Notes: generated by a model from the sequence alone, not told the origin. A stretch of 64,000 bases of DNA from Ruminococcaceae bacterium AB4001 (GCA_000621765.1 JHXJ01000012.1:49635-113634); one strand, 5' to 3'. Shown: positions 32,646-41,800, counted from the stretch's first letter. A program made the numbers and translations.

Positions 32646-33803
32646 ATGAAGTTATTGCATTTGGGAGACTTGCATCTGGGCAAGTACCTTAGAGAATTTG
32701 ATCTGATCGATGACCAGAAGTATATCCTCGATCAGATCCTGAAACTGATAGACAAAGAATCTGTAGATGCCGTGCTGATAGCGGGAGATGTCTATGATAG
32801 ATCCAATCCCGGCGAGGCAGCCATCCGTCTTTTAGACAGCTTTTTAAGCGAGCTTTCTGCAAGGAACGTCCAGACTTTCATGATCAGCGGCAATCACGAT
32901 TCCGATGACAGGCTGAATTACGGAAGCTGGGTCTTTGAGAAGCAGAAGATATACATTTCCGCAGTTTTCAAAGGAACGATCGATCATCACGGGATTAAGA
33001 TAGGTGATGCTGAAGCGGAGATATATCTGCTTCCGTTCATAAAGGCATCGCAGGTCAGGTATTTCTATCCCGAAGAAGAGATAAATACATACGAGGATGC
33101 TGTCAGGGTTGCCATAGAGCATACCGATATCGATGACAGCAAATGCAATATCCTTATAGCCCACCAGTTCGTTACGGACAACGGCAGGGATCCGAACTTA
33201 GGCGGTTCGGAGGGTGTTGCGGCTCAGAATGTCGGAACTGTTGAGAGGATCAGTTCATCGGTCTTTGACAGGTTTGATTACGTCGCTTTGGGACACATCC
33301 ACTCGCCGCAGGAAGTCGGAAGAAAAGAAGTGAGATATTCGGGTTCTCCTTTGAAGTATTCGGTCAGCGAAGTCAATGGCAAAAAGACGGTCCCTCTTAT
33401 CACGATCGACAGCAATAATGCCGTAAGCATAGAGGAAATTACGTTAGTACCGAGACGTGATTTCCGCCACATTACAGGAACCATGAAGGAACTCCTGGCA
33501 AAAGAGAACGTTGAAGCTCCCGATGATTATATCTATGCGACCCTGACGGATGAAGATCCGATCAGTGACGTAATGAGCATTTTCCAGCAGACATATCCGA
33601 ATACCGTAAAGATCGACTACGACAATTCGCACACCAGGGCTGAAGCGAACGTTGAGATCGCCGGTACGGAGAACAAGAAGACATTTGATGAATTAATAAG
33701 CGACTTTTATAAGCAGATCTACGGCAATGACATCTCTGAAGAAGAGATTGCGCTTATGAGAATGGTTGCAAGAGAGGCAGGTGTTATTCATGAAGCCGAT
33801 TAA
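32646..33803 (+). CDS. sbcD: Nuclease SbcCD subunit D
   Basis: This 385-residue protein has the Mre11/SbcD phosphodiesterase motifs: HLGDLHLG, AGDVYDR, ISGNHD, IAHQF and ALGHIH. With SbcC it forms an ATP-dependent complex that opens DNA hairpins and processes blocked double-strand ends. I chose ATG 32646 over GTG 32634 because the conserved start MKLLHLGDLH begins there. The stop overlaps sbcC by 14 bases, so the pair is translationally coupled. A TATAAT near 32570 may be the promoter. Confidence 0.95.
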   Translation: MKLLHLGDLHLGKYLREFDLIDDQKYILDQILKLIDKESVDAVLIAGDVYDRSNPGEAAIRLLDSFLSELSARNVQTFMISGNHDSDDRLNYGSWVFEKQKIYISAVFKGTIDHHGIKIGDAEAEIYLLPFIKASQVRYFYPEEEINTYEDAVRVAIEHTDIDDSKCNILIAHQFVTDNGRDPNLGGSEGVAAQNVGTVERISSSVFDRFDYVALGHIHSPQEVGRKEVRYSGSPLKYSVSEVNGKKTVPLITIDSNNAVSIEEITLVPRRDFRHITGTMKELLAKENVEAPDDYIYATLTDEDPISDVMSIFQQTYPNTVKIDYDNSHTRAEANVEIAGTENKKTFDELISDFYKQIYGNDISEEEIALMRMVAREAGVIHEAD

Positions 33804-36800
33804 ACTTATCCTTTGCGGTTTCGGACCTTATGCAGGACAGATGCCGCCACTTGATTTCGAACAGTTTGCGGGCAATGGTCCGTTTCTCATCTGCGGTGAT
33901 ACCGGAGCCGGTAAGACATTTATCTTTGATGCTATCTGCTTCGCTTTATTCGATAAGACGAGCGGCGAATACAGGGATACGAAGAATCTCAGAAGTGAGC
34001 ATATCAAGGATTCAGACAAGAGTTATGTTGAGTTCTATTTCTCTCATCAGGGAAAGAATTATATGGTTCACAGAGAACCTTCCTATGAGCGTCCCAAGCG
34101 CGGAGGCGGTACTACCCGTGAGCCTGAGAAAGCAACATTCCAGGAGGAAGGAAAACTTCCTATCAGCGGTATTTCCCCGGTAAATGATGTCATTGCAGCT
34201 CTCCTGAACATTAATTTTGATCAGTTCAAGCAGATAGCCATGATCGCACAGGGGGAGTTCCGTAAACTGCTTAACGCCAAGACGGATGAAAGAACCTCAA
34301 TCCTCCGTACCATTTTCCAGACTGAAGGTTATTACAGGATGGAGTCCATTCTCGCTGAACGTCTGAAGACCAAAGGCGAGAAAAAGAAGGAATGTGAGAA
34401 CCGCATCATCCAGTATTTTGATGATGTTAAGACTGATCCTGAAGGCGAGCTTTCCATAAGCTTCACGGAGCTTCAGACGAAAGTGCATGAGGCAGGAAGC
34501 ATTTGGGATCTGGATGAGATGCTTTCTGCTCTAGATGCCCTGATCACATCTGACAAGGAAAAGCAGGCTCTGATTAAGGCTGAACTTGATAAAGCCGATA
34601 AGGAAGTTCAGAAGCAGAGAGAGGAACTGGCAACTGCTGAGACGAATAACAAGTTTATCGAAAGACTTTCCGAACTCGAGAAAGAGAAGGAGGTTCTTGA
34701 AGAGCAGAAGAAAGAGATCGATGAATCCGACAGGCTCCTGACTCGTCAGAAAACGGCAACGCGTGAGGTTAAGCCTTCTTACGATGCATGGAACATAAAG
34801 ACAAAAGACATCGCCGATACGAAGAAAAAGATCGAAGATGCAAAGGCAAGGCAGACTGAAGCCGACAAACGCGTCAAAGAAGCTGAAGCAGGTCTTGCTG
34901 AAGCTGAGAAGTGCAAGCCTGAGGCGGATGAACTCAAGAAGATCATCAATAAGATCAAGGATGAAGAACCGAAGTATCAGGCAAGGGATGATCTTGATGC
35001 ACTGCTGAAGAAACTGACCGACCGTAATAAGGCGATCAGTAAATCAGAGGATGCTTTAAAAGCAAAAGAAGAAGCTCTTGATAAGCGCATTGCTTCGCTG
35101 AATGAGACCAGGGATGCGCTTAAGGACAGACCGGCTGAAAAGGAGAAGGCGGCTGCGGCAGGGAAAGAACTTGAGGCTCTTGAAGGCGATGCTGCCGGCA
35201 TTCTCGATAAGCAGGTAAAAGAACGCGCGAAGAGACAGAAAGATCTTGCCGGTAAGCAGGAGAAGTTCAAAGTCCTTTTCGAAGAATATGAGAAAGCTTC
35301 CCAGGAGCGCCTTGATGCCGAGCGCATATTAGACGGATGCAGGGCCGGAATCCTTGCTAAGGGACTGAAGGAAGGCGAGAAGTGTCCGGTATGCGGATCC
35401 GTTCACCATCCGGAGCCGGCAGAACTGCCTGGAGAGTCCGTCACTGAAGAAGAATTCGAGAAGTTCAAGCTTAAGGAAGAAGAATTCAGGAATAAGAAGG
35501 ATGAAGCAAACACACAGGCTGAGACTGCAAAGACAGCCCTTTCCGAATTTGAGGAACAGATGAGGGCAAAGGCCCTCGACTGCCTTGGAAATTCCATTCT
35601 CGGTATCAATGCAGAAGGCAAGGAACTGGATGAGATCCTCGTCTGCCTCAAAGATGCTGATGAAAAACTGAAGGAGAAGATAAAGGAAAACAAACTTTTC
35701 CAGTCCAAGCTTGAAGAAGATTGCAAAAAACTCGAGGAGGCAGTGAAGGAACTTGCCGAAGCAACAGGCAAAGAGAGTGAGAATCTTAAGAGCGAAAAGG
35801 AAACTCTCATCGCCGAAAAGCAGCAGAACGAGAAAGATATCGTTGAAAGCACTACAAAACTCAAGGAGCTGGAGTCCCTTAGCTTTGACTGCTGGTCTTC
35901 TGCAGAAAAGGAGATGAAGAGTGCCGACAAGAGATTGAAGGAAATTGATGATGCGCACGCAGCCGCTACTCAGGAAAAGAGTGACGCTGACAAGAATCTG
36001 GCTGGTATCACTTCCGAGATCACTACGCAGGGAAATAACCTCAAGCAGCAGGAATCCGACGAGAAGGAATTAAAGGAAGCATTGGACAAGAAACTTGCCG
36101 ATAACGGTTTCGCATCCGCAGAAGAAATGCTTGAGTTCGTCATCACTGAAAGTGCTATATCTGCAAAGGACAAAGTAATTGCTGAATACAAGCAGAAGGT
36201 CCAGACCAACAAGACACAGCTTGAGCAGGCACGTAAGGACGCTGAAGGAAAGGTCATCAAAGATATCGATGAACTGAAGACAAAGTGCAAAGAAGGAGAT
36301 GAAAAGCTCTCAGCAATCAGGAAAAACGAGAACACTGTTTCTAACAGGATCGATAACAATGCTGAGAAACAGAAGAACATCCAGGATCAGCGTGACGAAT
36401 TTGAGAAGCTGTCAGCAGATTGCGCTGTCACTGAAAGGCTTTGCAATCTTGTTAAAGGAAATAAGACCGGAAACGTTAAGATAACACTGGAGCAGTATGT
36501 TCAGGCTGCTGGATTCGACAACATCATCAATGCTGCCAACCAAAGACTGAAGCCTATGAGTGATGATCAGTTCAAGCTTAGCCGTTTGGATGATCCTACC
36601 GGAAAGCAGAGCAAGAATTTCCTTGATCTCAAAGTTTTCGACAGGGATACTGCACGTTGGAGACCGGTCGGTGATCTCTCTGGCGGTGAGAGCTTTAAGG
36701 CTTCATTGAGTCTCGCACTCGGATTATCCGATACCGTATCAGCTGATAACGGCGGAGTCCAGCTTGATGCCCTTTTCATTGATGAGGGTTTTGGAACGCT

Positions 36801-36972
36801 CGGCAGGAAATCACTTGAGGATGCCATCGACATTCTTAATAACCTTTCAGGCAACAATAAGCTGGTAGGCGTAATCAGCCACAGGGAAGAGCTATACAGC
36901 AACATCAAGCAGAAGGTTATTGTCACGAAGGAAAAGGGTGGCAGTAAGTTCGAGACAGATCTTGGCGTATAA
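33790..36972 (+). CDS. sbcC: Nuclease SbcCD subunit C (SMC-like ATPase)
   Basis: This 1060-residue Rad50/SbcC protein starts at ATG 33790 inside the end of sbcD. The N-terminal ATPase half has Walker A GDTGAGKTF (about 35-43). Two long coiled-coil arms surround the zinc hook CPVCGS near residue 532, and the C-terminal half has signature LSGGESFKAS and Walker B LDALFIDEGFGTL. The length is normal for the family. It clamps DNA and controls the SbcD nuclease. The Nudix gene follows 23 bases later and may be in the same transcript. Confidence 0.95.
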   Translation: MKPIKLILCGFGPYAGQMPPLDFEQFAGNGPFLICGDTGAGKTFIFDAICFALFDKTSGEYRDTKNLRSEHIKDSDKSYVEFYFSHQGKNYMVHREPSYERPKRGGGTTREPEKATFQEEGKLPISGISPVNDVIAALLNINFDQFKQIAMIAQGEFRKLLNAKTDERTSILRTIFQTEGYYRMESILAERLKTKGEKKKECENRIIQYFDDVKTDPEGELSISFTELQTKVHEAGSIWDLDEMLSALDALITSDKEKQALIKAELDKADKEVQKQREELATAETNNKFIERLSELEKEKEVLEEQKKEIDESDRLLTRQKTATREVKPSYDAWNIKTKDIADTKKKIEDAKARQTEADKRVKEAEAGLAEAEKCKPEADELKKIINKIKDEEPKYQARDDLDALLKKLTDRNKAISKSEDALKAKEEALDKRIASLNETRDALKDRPAEKEKAAAAGKELEALEGDAAGILDKQVKERAKRQKDLAGKQEKFKVLFEEYEKASQERLDAERILDGCRAGILAKGLKEGEKCPVCGSVHHPEPAELPGESVTEEEFEKFKLKEEEFRNKKDEANTQAETAKTALSEFEEQMRAKALDCLGNSILGINAEGKELDEILVCLKDADEKLKEKIKENKLFQSKLEEDCKKLEEAVKELAEATGKESENLKSEKETLIAEKQQNEKDIVESTTKLKELESLSFDCWSSAEKEMKSADKRLKEIDDAHAAATQEKSDADKNLAGITSEITTQGNNLKQQESDEKELKEALDKKLADNGFASAEEMLEFVITESAISAKDKVIAEYKQKVQTNKTQLEQARKDAEGKVIKDIDELKTKCKEGDEKLSAIRKNENTVSNRIDNNAEKQKNIQDQRDEFEKLSADCAVTERLCNLVKGNKTGNVKITLEQYVQAAGFDNIINAANQRLKPMSDDQFKLSRLDDPTGKQSKNFLDLKVFDRDTARWRPVGDLSGGESFKASLSLALGLSDTVSADNGGVQLDALFIDEGFGTLGRKSLEDAIDILNNLSGNNKLVGVISHREELYSNIKQKVIVTKEKGGSKFETDLGV

Positions 36973-36995
36973 TCTGTCCGGAGCTTTTAAACATT

Positions 36996-37385
36996 ATGAG
37001 TAAAACAATACGGGTAGTTGCAGCGATAATCAGAAAAGACGGCAAAGTCTTTGCAACGCAGCGCGGATACGGCGATTTTAAAGACGGCTGGGAATTCCCG
37101 GGCGGAAAGATCGAAGAAGGCGAAGCAGCTGAAGATGCGGTAGCGCGTGAGATCAGGGAAGAGCTGGGCGCGGAGATCAAAGTCACGGGTTTCCTGACGA
37201 CCGTTGAATATGATTATCCTAACTTCCATTTATCAATGGACTGCTTTTGGGCTGAGCTTGAAGAAGGGTCAAAAATGACCCTTCTCGAGCATGAAGCTGC
37301 AAAATGGCTTTCTCCAGATGAACTGGATACCGTAGACTGGCTGCCGGCAGATGTCGAGGTCGTGAAGAGGCTGAAAAACTGCTGA
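36996..37385 (+). CDS. Nudix hydrolase, MutT-like
   Basis: This 129-residue protein has the Nudix box G-x5-E-x7-REUxEExGU (GGKIEEGEAAEDAVAREIREELG, residues about 32-54, given here by its outline). Its short form and the N-terminus VVAAIIRKDGKVFATQRGYG match MutT-type 8-oxo-dGTP pyrophosphatases and CTP pyrophosphatases. It probably sanitises nucleotides, a role consistent with its position after sbcDC. It converges with mazF at 37401. Confidence 0.88.
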   Translation: MSKTIRVVAAIIRKDGKVFATQRGYGDFKDGWEFPGGKIEEGEAAEDAVAREIREELGAEIKVTGFLTTVEYDYPNFHLSMDCFWAELEEGSKMTLLEHEAAKWLSPDELDTVDWLPADVEVVKRLKNC

Positions 37386-37400
37386 TAATCCGTCCTTTAC

Positions 37401-37730
37401 TCAGATGATCTCTATCTCGGCCGCGATAATATCAGTGACAAGTTTCAGAATGTCATCTGGAATGCTCTCGACGAATTTGCTCTTACATGATTTAAGATCA
37501 AGCGTCCTTATGTGTTCGCAAAGTATTACGCCGGTGGTTGAAGTTCTTGAGTCGAGATGAACATGAAGCGGGAAGAGCTTGTCCGTATTGGTTATCGGAC
37601 AGACTATTGCAAGCTTCGTGCGGTTCATGAATTCATTATTGCTCACCACCAGAGCCGGGCGGCATCCGGCCTGCCCGTGACCTGAATTCGGGTCAAAACT
37701 TAATTTTATAATGTCGCCCTGCTTTACCAT
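37401..37730 (-). CDS. mazF: MazF/PemK-family mRNA interferase toxin
   Basis: This 109-residue protein starts at ATG 37730 behind GGGAGGGA and overlaps the antitoxin gene by seven bases. It has the PemK/MazF core: GDIIKLSFDPNSGHGQAGCRPALVVSNN, abbreviated as GDII...GHGQ...RPALVVS, then VCPITN and the ICEHIRTLD segment. The toxins cut mRNA at short sequences when the antitoxin is degraded. The longer reading frame into the antitoxin lacks a ribosome site. Confidence 0.9.
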   Translation of the reverse strand: MVKQGDIIKLSFDPNSGHGQAGCRPALVVSNNEFMNRTKLAIVCPITNTDKLFPLHVHLDSRTSTTGVILCEHIRTLDLKSCKSKFVESIPDDILKLVTDIIAAEIEII

Positions 37731-37969
37731 ATTTCCCTCCCGGCGGGGTTGCCCCAATCGATCTCGGAAGGTTCGTATTTGCCCTTGAAGCCTTCAAAAA
37801 GTTCCTTTATGTTCTTTCTTTCGGATTTATTGATCCTCTCGATTATGATCTTTCCGTCAGAGACAGAGACGTCTACTGTCTCATTGCCGGACCAGGAGAG
37901 TTCATCGAGCATGTGCCCGGGTATCCTTATTCCCTGGCTGTTTCCCCATTTCTGAATGTTTATGGGCAT
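37724..37969 (-). CDS. mazE: MazE/AbrB-type antitoxin
   Basis: This 81-residue protein has an AbrB/MazE swapped-hairpin domain (IQKWGNSQGIRIPGHML ... VDVSVSDGKIIIE). Its charged C-terminal tail ends near the toxin start and is the part expected to block MazF. AAAGGAG precedes the ATG. An inverted repeat about 20 bases upstream, at the probable -10 region, is a likely autoregulatory operator. Confidence 0.9.
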   Translation of the reverse strand: MPINIQKWGNSQGIRIPGHMLDELSWSGNETVDVSVSDGKIIIERINKSERKNIKELFEGFKGKYEPSEIDWGNPAGREIW

Positions 37970-37988
37970 GACAGGTCTCCTTTCGGAT

Positions 37989-38007
37989 GTTTATACAAGG
38001 TATATAC
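37989..38007 (-). promoter_or_regulatory. Putative MazE operator
   Basis: GTTTATAC (37989-37996) and GTATATAC (38000-38007) are inverted copies with one mismatch, separated by three bases. They overlap a likely -10 box (TATAAA on the minus strand). AbrB-type antitoxins commonly bind such sites. Confidence 0.45.
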
Positions 38008-38064
38008 GCATGGCGGAGAGGTATCAAGTGCTGCCGCGACTTTCTGATAGATTTCAAAAAACCG

Positions 38065-38094
38065 TTTACAAAAAATGAAATTGCATCATACAGA
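38065..38094 (+). promoter_or_regulatory. TTTACA-N16-CATA promoter, copy 1
   Basis: TTTACA (38065-38070), 16 bases, CATACAGA (38087-38094). It is the weakest of four similar elements in 38-46 kb. The next gene downstream is the 87-residue protein, which also has an inverted-repeat promoter at 38169-38221. Confidence 0.4.
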
Positions 38095-38168
38095 TCTTTG
38101 AACGCATAGGAACGTCGTTATTCTACGGCCTTTTCGGGCTTGCCGAATGTTACGAAAAAAAATAAAAA

Positions 38169-38221
38169 TGAAATTTAATTTCAAAAAAGTATTTACAAAC
38201 GGGGTGTCCGTCTGATACTAT
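38169..38221 (+). promoter_or_regulatory. Inverted-repeat promoter A
   Basis: Perfect inverted repeat TGAAATT-T-AATTTCA (38169-38183), then AAAAAGTA, -35 TTTACA (38192-38197), 18 bases, and an extended -10 TGATACTAT ending at 38221. It belongs to a family of four. Confidence 0.6.
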
Positions 38222-38273
38222 GCAGAGTATAAGAAGTTTGTTTAGCGGATCTCGTATTAAGGAGTGGTTTATC

Positions 38274-38537
38274 ATGAAGAGCAACAAGGTAGTAAGTTTT
38301 GAACTTGTTGAGGATAACACGCGTATCCGTCTCATGGATTATGAGACGGGTGAGACTTTAGATCTTTTCTCTGTGCCTGATGGCATGAAAGATGCTGAGT
38401 GCATCATTGAGTTCTTAGCGATCCCTGCAGCTGCAGGCGCGATGAACGTCACTTCATTTAAGTATCGCCGTACGGTTCTGCCTTTATTCTATGGCAGGAC
38501 AGTACTTTCTGACCCCGGAGGAGACGGCGTGGCATAA
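38274..38537 (+). CDS. 87-residue protein of unknown function
   Basis: Starts at ATG 38274, with AAGGAG upstream. The in-frame ATG at 38220 overlaps the -10 box and cannot be used. The protein is small and acidic, without signal or membrane segment: a beta-rich N-terminal half (VVSFELVEDNTRIRLMDYETGET outlined), a hydrophobic stretch EFLAIPAAAGAM and a Gly/Asp-rich end. I recognise no family. Its place at the head of the sigma-factor island, behind two special promoters, suggests a regulatory or sensing role. It could be an anti-sigma or adaptor peptide, but that is speculation. Confidence 0.65.
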   Translation: MKSNKVVSFELVEDNTRIRLMDYETGETLDLFSVPDGMKDAECIIEFLAIPAAAGAMNVTSFKYRRTVLPLFYGRTVLSDPGGDGVA

Positions 38538-38566
38538 GCGCCGGAAAAACACTTTCACTTTTTTCG

Positions 38567-38596
38567 TTTACAACTTAATAGAACGTCACATATACA
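38567..38596 (+). promoter_or_regulatory. TTTACA-N16-CATA promoter, copy 2
   Basis: TTTACA (38567-38572), 16 bases including CGTCA, then CATATACA (38589-38596), 44 bases before the sigma factor gene. It shares the CGTYACATA core with copies 3 and 4 at identical spacing. Confidence 0.55.
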
Positions 38597-38640
38597 ACTT
38601 TAGTCGGTTTTACGAATTGGAATAACGGGAGGTAATAACC

Positions 38641-39420
38641 ATGGCTAATGAGAGAGTTTTGTCACGTGAAGAGGAGCAGGTTCTTTTTAAGCTTTACCGT
38701 GAGGAGGGCGACCGCGAAGCTTATGAAGAGATTGTCAGGTGCAACATCAACCTGGTTAAGTCTCTTGCCCGCAGCTACAAGAGATCAGGGGTCGAGTTTG
38801 ATGACCTCGTCAGCGAAGGCTGCCTCGGCCTCATGACGGCCATTGAGAAGTTTGACTATACCAGAGGTCTCAAGTTCAGCACTTATGCAATCTGGTGGAT
38901 CAACCAGAACATGAGCCGCTACATCAAGAACAGCAGCCGCACGATCAGGGTGCCTGTTCATGCTCAGGAGAAGATCTCCAAGATCTACAAGTTCACTGAT
39001 GCATATGTTGATGAGTATGGCGTTGAACCCTCATATGAGGAGATTGCCGCAGAACTCGGCATGAAGTCTGAAGATGTTGAGTTCTATCTCTCATCCTGTG
39101 AGAGGACAACTTCCCTCCAGGATAAGGTCGGCGAGGATGATGCCGAAGTTATGGAGTTCATCCCCAGCAACGAGCTTACACCTGCAGAGGTCACTGAGCT
39201 TGAGGAGCGCGACAGACTGCTCCACGAGGCCATCAGGCACTGTCTCACTGAAAGGGAGATATTCATCATTGAGAGGCGCTTCGGCATCAACTGTGACAGG
39301 AAGTACACTCTCGAGGAAGTGAGTATGGTCCTCAAGGTAACAAAGGAGAGGGTCCGTCAGATCGAACTCCAGGCTCTCAGGAAACTCAAGTATGCTCTTG
39401 GCGGCGACAAAGCCGCGTAA
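38641..39420 (+). CDS. Sigma-70 family factor, RpoD-like without region 1.1
   Basis: This 259-residue factor starts at ATG 38641 behind GGGAGG. It has region 1.2/2 (NLVKSLARSYKRSGVEFDDLVSEGCLGLM ... FSTYAIWWINQNMSRYI outlined), region 3 (PVHAQEKISKIYKF ... EPSYEEIAAELGM) and region 4 (LTEREIFIIERRFG ... TLEEVSMVLKVTKERVRQIE). It looks like a shortened primary-type factor that recognises both -10 and -35 elements. The housekeeping SigA is normally longer, so this is likely an alternative group 2/3 factor. Its own promoter is of the TTTACA-N16-CATA class. Confidence 0.88.
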   Translation: MANERVLSREEEQVLFKLYREEGDREAYEEIVRCNINLVKSLARSYKRSGVEFDDLVSEGCLGLMTAIEKFDYTRGLKFSTYAIWWINQNMSRYIKNSSRTIRVPVHAQEKISKIYKFTDAYVDEYGVEPSYEEIAAELGMKSEDVEFYLSSCERTTSLQDKVGEDDAEVMEFIPSNELTPAEVTELEERDRLLHEAIRHCLTEREIFIIERRFGINCDRKYTLEEVSMVLKVTKERVRQIELQALRKLKYALGGDKAA

Positions 39421-39452
39421 GAGCATAATTTATATAAGACGATAAACTTTTC

Positions 39453-39502
39453 TGAAATCTGATTTCAAAAGTATTTAAAAATCCGGCCGTATCTGTTATT
39501 AT
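39453..39502 (+). promoter_or_regulatory. Inverted-repeat promoter B
   Basis: Perfect inverted repeat TGAAATC-T-GATTTCA (39453-39467), then AAAGTA, -35 TTTAAA (39474-39479), 17 bases and extended -10 TGTTATTAT ending at 39502, 49 bases before the next gene. The arms differ from copies A and C in compensating bases, which supports real dyad recognition. Confidence 0.6.
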
Positions 39503-39551
39503 TCATTTATATTGAACATTAGGTCATTTTTGTATTAACGGTACGGTCCAG

Positions 39552-40598
39552 ATGAGCAATACCATTTACACATTTATTAAGAACGGGGATAAAGCAGAAT
39601 ACATTCTGACTGAGGAAAGAGACGGGAAGAAGTTTTCGACATGCTATGTCGAGATGCGTACTCCGAACCGGTCCAAACTGAAGATGCTTTTGGAAGCTGC
39701 CAAAGGTCCTGAGCGGACATTTTCGCAGTTCGCAAGAGACTGCAGCGATAAGAACATTTGCCCCGCTAATACCAAGAAGATCAACACTCCTACTTTTGCA
39801 AGAATAATGTCTGAGAATGACGTAGTCCGTCCGTTAAAGGCGGAAGTCATACAGGCAATACTTAATAATGCGGCAGACAAGAGAAGAGTATCTCCTGATG
39901 TCCTGCTCCATGCGAACGGACTTGAACTAAAGCAGATCGCAGATAAGATCCAGGGAGCGGAAACATCGCTTAAGGATACTTCTGCTTTTGTCGTCCTTAA
40001 GGCGCGTGCGGCAGCGGATATCAGACGCTGTCTCAGGAATTTCGGCGGAAAGAAATGGATCGACAGTTCGGTATTCTTTTTCGGTACGGATAAGCCGGGA
40101 CTTAACACTAACAGGTTTAAGGCCAGTGACAGATACGGTTACCTGACACCTTACGGTTTCAATTCTGTATTCATTGAAGTGAATTCAAAAAAGACACCTT
40201 ACAGCTGGGGCTTTTATATCGATGATACGGATCCGTCACAGAAGGCAGTTAAGGCGCGTACTGTTAACTCCCACTATGAGATATTCCTAGATGACATCAT
40301 CCATCCGGAATACATGAACGATCTTAGGGTCAGCTTCGTATACCAGAACAAGGAGATGTATAACCTCGCAGTAAGTGAACTGTCGGATGTAAAGGTCAAC
40401 AATTATTTCTCCGTCGTCCTGATCAGGGAAGCCGACGTGGTGGCGGAATACACAGTGCAGAGAAAAGACGGAACAAGACCTGAGTGCCAGCTTGGCAGAT
40501 TCTGCGATTACTATGAAGGTTCCGAAGTTATCCTCGACAGCAGGGTCGATGAGAGCGGCAGGATAGAGACATTGATGATCCCGATCTTCGGTTATTGA
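39552..40598 (+). CDS. Putative DNA-binding protein, paralogue 1
   Basis: This 348-residue protein is not from a family I can name. Residues about 55-125 (TFSQFARDCS ... TFARIMSENDVVRPLKAEVIQAILNNAA) resemble a Cro/CI-like helix-turn-helix found in clostridial regulators. The middle is variable. The C-terminal part (HPEYMNDLRVSFVYQN ... YFSVVLI ... EYTVQRKDG) matches the gene at 40620. No clear ribosome site precedes ATG 39552. It is the first gene behind promoter B, and its paralogue follows 21 bases after its stop, so they form an operon. A regulator with a ligand- or DNA-end-recognising C-terminus is possible but unproven. Confidence 0.7.
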   Translation: MSNTIYTFIKNGDKAEYILTEERDGKKFSTCYVEMRTPNRSKLKMLLEAAKGPERTFSQFARDCSDKNICPANTKKINTPTFARIMSENDVVRPLKAEVIQAILNNAADKRRVSPDVLLHANGLELKQIADKIQGAETSLKDTSAFVVLKARAAADIRRCLRNFGGKKWIDSSVFFFGTDKPGLNTNRFKASDRYGYLTPYGFNSVFIEVNSKKTPYSWGFYIDDTDPSQKAVKARTVNSHYEIFLDDIIHPEYMNDLRVSFVYQNKEMYNLAVSELSDVKVNNYFSVVLIREADVVAEYTVQRKDGTRPECQLGRFCDYYEGSEVILDSRVDESGRIETLMIPIFGY

Positions 40599-40619
40599 TC
40601 TTCCTGGAGGGTCAGAACG

Positions 40620-41738
40620 GTGAAAGAAAACGATAAAGAAAAAATCTATTCGGTAAAGAAAGAAGCGCACGAATACATACTGACAGTAGGCAGCGGCAAG
40701 GATAAGGTCGAGACTGTCTTTGTCGAAGCATATACTCCGGATAAAAAACGCCTTAAGGAACTCCTTGAACATGCAAGGGGCGGCGAGAGGACCATGGCCC
40801 AGTTTGCCGAAGACTGCAGCAATAAAAAACTGTGCGGTAAGAATACGAAAAAGATCAATCCTCCGATCCTCTCAAGGATCATGAAGGAGAACGATATAAA
40901 GAGACCTCTCAAAGCAGAGATCATACAGGCGCTTTTAAATAACGCGGCAGATACTTCCTTCGTAACGCCTGCAAACCTTATGAGGGCAAACGGCCTTGTC
41001 GAGAAAGGCGCAGAAGATGCTGCTTCCGAAAAAGAACAGCGTGTCGAAGTCTGGAGACAGTATTACGACAGCCTCCTGACACGCACAAAAAAAGAGCGCG
41101 CGGTCACTGACATTGTCAGCGCATTTAAGGCGAAGGGATACAAGGTCAGAAAAGCTGCAGGACGTTTTGCTGATGAGGACGGCCGCGTAAAAGAGATAGC
41201 AGAAAACAGATACGATATTGATCTCGAGTTGGATTATGTCGCAGAGATAGAAGATAAAAAGGGAAAGAAGATCTGCTGGGGTTTTGTTTTCGACGGAACC
41301 GAGCCCGAAGATATCGGCAAGGGCGATCTGATGTTTGAATCCCTGTACCATGAAGGCTTCTATGGAAATGACGATGACGCCGCAGAGTATGTTGAAGATG
41401 ATGTCGTTGATAAGAACGGCAAGATCCTTCTGCGCGCGCTGATGGATCCCGCTTCGATGAAAGACCTCAATATAAGTTTCGTATGCCAGAACAGATTCTG
41501 GTACAACTTTGCAGTTAATTCTCTCAAGGAGATAGAGACCGACAGCTACATCTCAGTCATCCTTATCCAAGACAGTGAGATCGTTTCCGAATTTACCCTG
41601 AAAAATAAGAAGGGCAGACATCCCAAATGCCTGCTGGGTGATTTACGCGAGCAGGATGATGTATGCAGGTATATCCCGGACATGATCCAGATCGACGGCA
41701 AGATGGAATCGGTAATGATCCCTCCGAACGGATATTAA
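40620..41738 (+). CDS. Putative DNA-binding protein, paralogue 2
   Basis: This 372-residue protein starts at GTG 40620 with GGAGGG upstream. It has the same order as its upstream paralogue: N-terminal beta region, HTH-like segment (TMAQFAEDCSNKKL ... ILSRIMKENDIKRPLKAEI), a longer charged middle (about 135-265), then the shared end DPASMKDLNISFVCQN and SYISVILIQDSEIVSEF. The middle contains RTKKERAVTDIVSAFKAKGYKVR and an acidic strand-rich stretch, loosely like a restriction-endonuclease or sensor domain, but I could not confirm a catalytic motif. It is probably the second gene of a two-gene transcript from promoter B. Confidence 0.7.
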   Translation: MKENDKEKIYSVKKEAHEYILTVGSGKDKVETVFVEAYTPDKKRLKELLEHARGGERTMAQFAEDCSNKKLCGKNTKKINPPILSRIMKENDIKRPLKAEIIQALLNNAADTSFVTPANLMRANGLVEKGAEDAASEKEQRVEVWRQYYDSLLTRTKKERAVTDIVSAFKAKGYKVRKAAGRFADEDGRVKEIAENRYDIDLELDYVAEIEDKKGKKICWGFVFDGTEPEDIGKGDLMFESLYHEGFYGNDDDAAEYVEDDVVDKNGKILLRALMDPASMKDLNISFVCQNRFWYNFAVNSLKEIETDSYISVILIQDSEIVSEFTLKNKKGRHPKCLLGDLREQDDVCRYIPDMIQIDGKMESVMIPPNGY

Positions 41739-41748
41739 ACCAGAAAAT

Positions 41749-41800
41749 TGAAATTTAATTTCAAAAAAGTATTGACAGGTGCTTTAGGGCACCCTATAAT
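41749..41800 (+). promoter_or_regulatory. Inverted-repeat promoter C
   Basis: Perfect inverted repeat TGAAATT-T-AATTTCA (41749-41763), AAAAAGTA, consensus -35 TTGACA (41772-41777), 17 bases and consensus -10 TATAAT (41795-41800). GGTGC/GCACC arms lie in the spacer. It is the strongest promoter of the island, yet no gene starts within 350 bases; a hairpin CGGGGT/ACCCCG lies at 41861-41878. It may drive a small RNA or a long leader. Confidence 0.65.
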
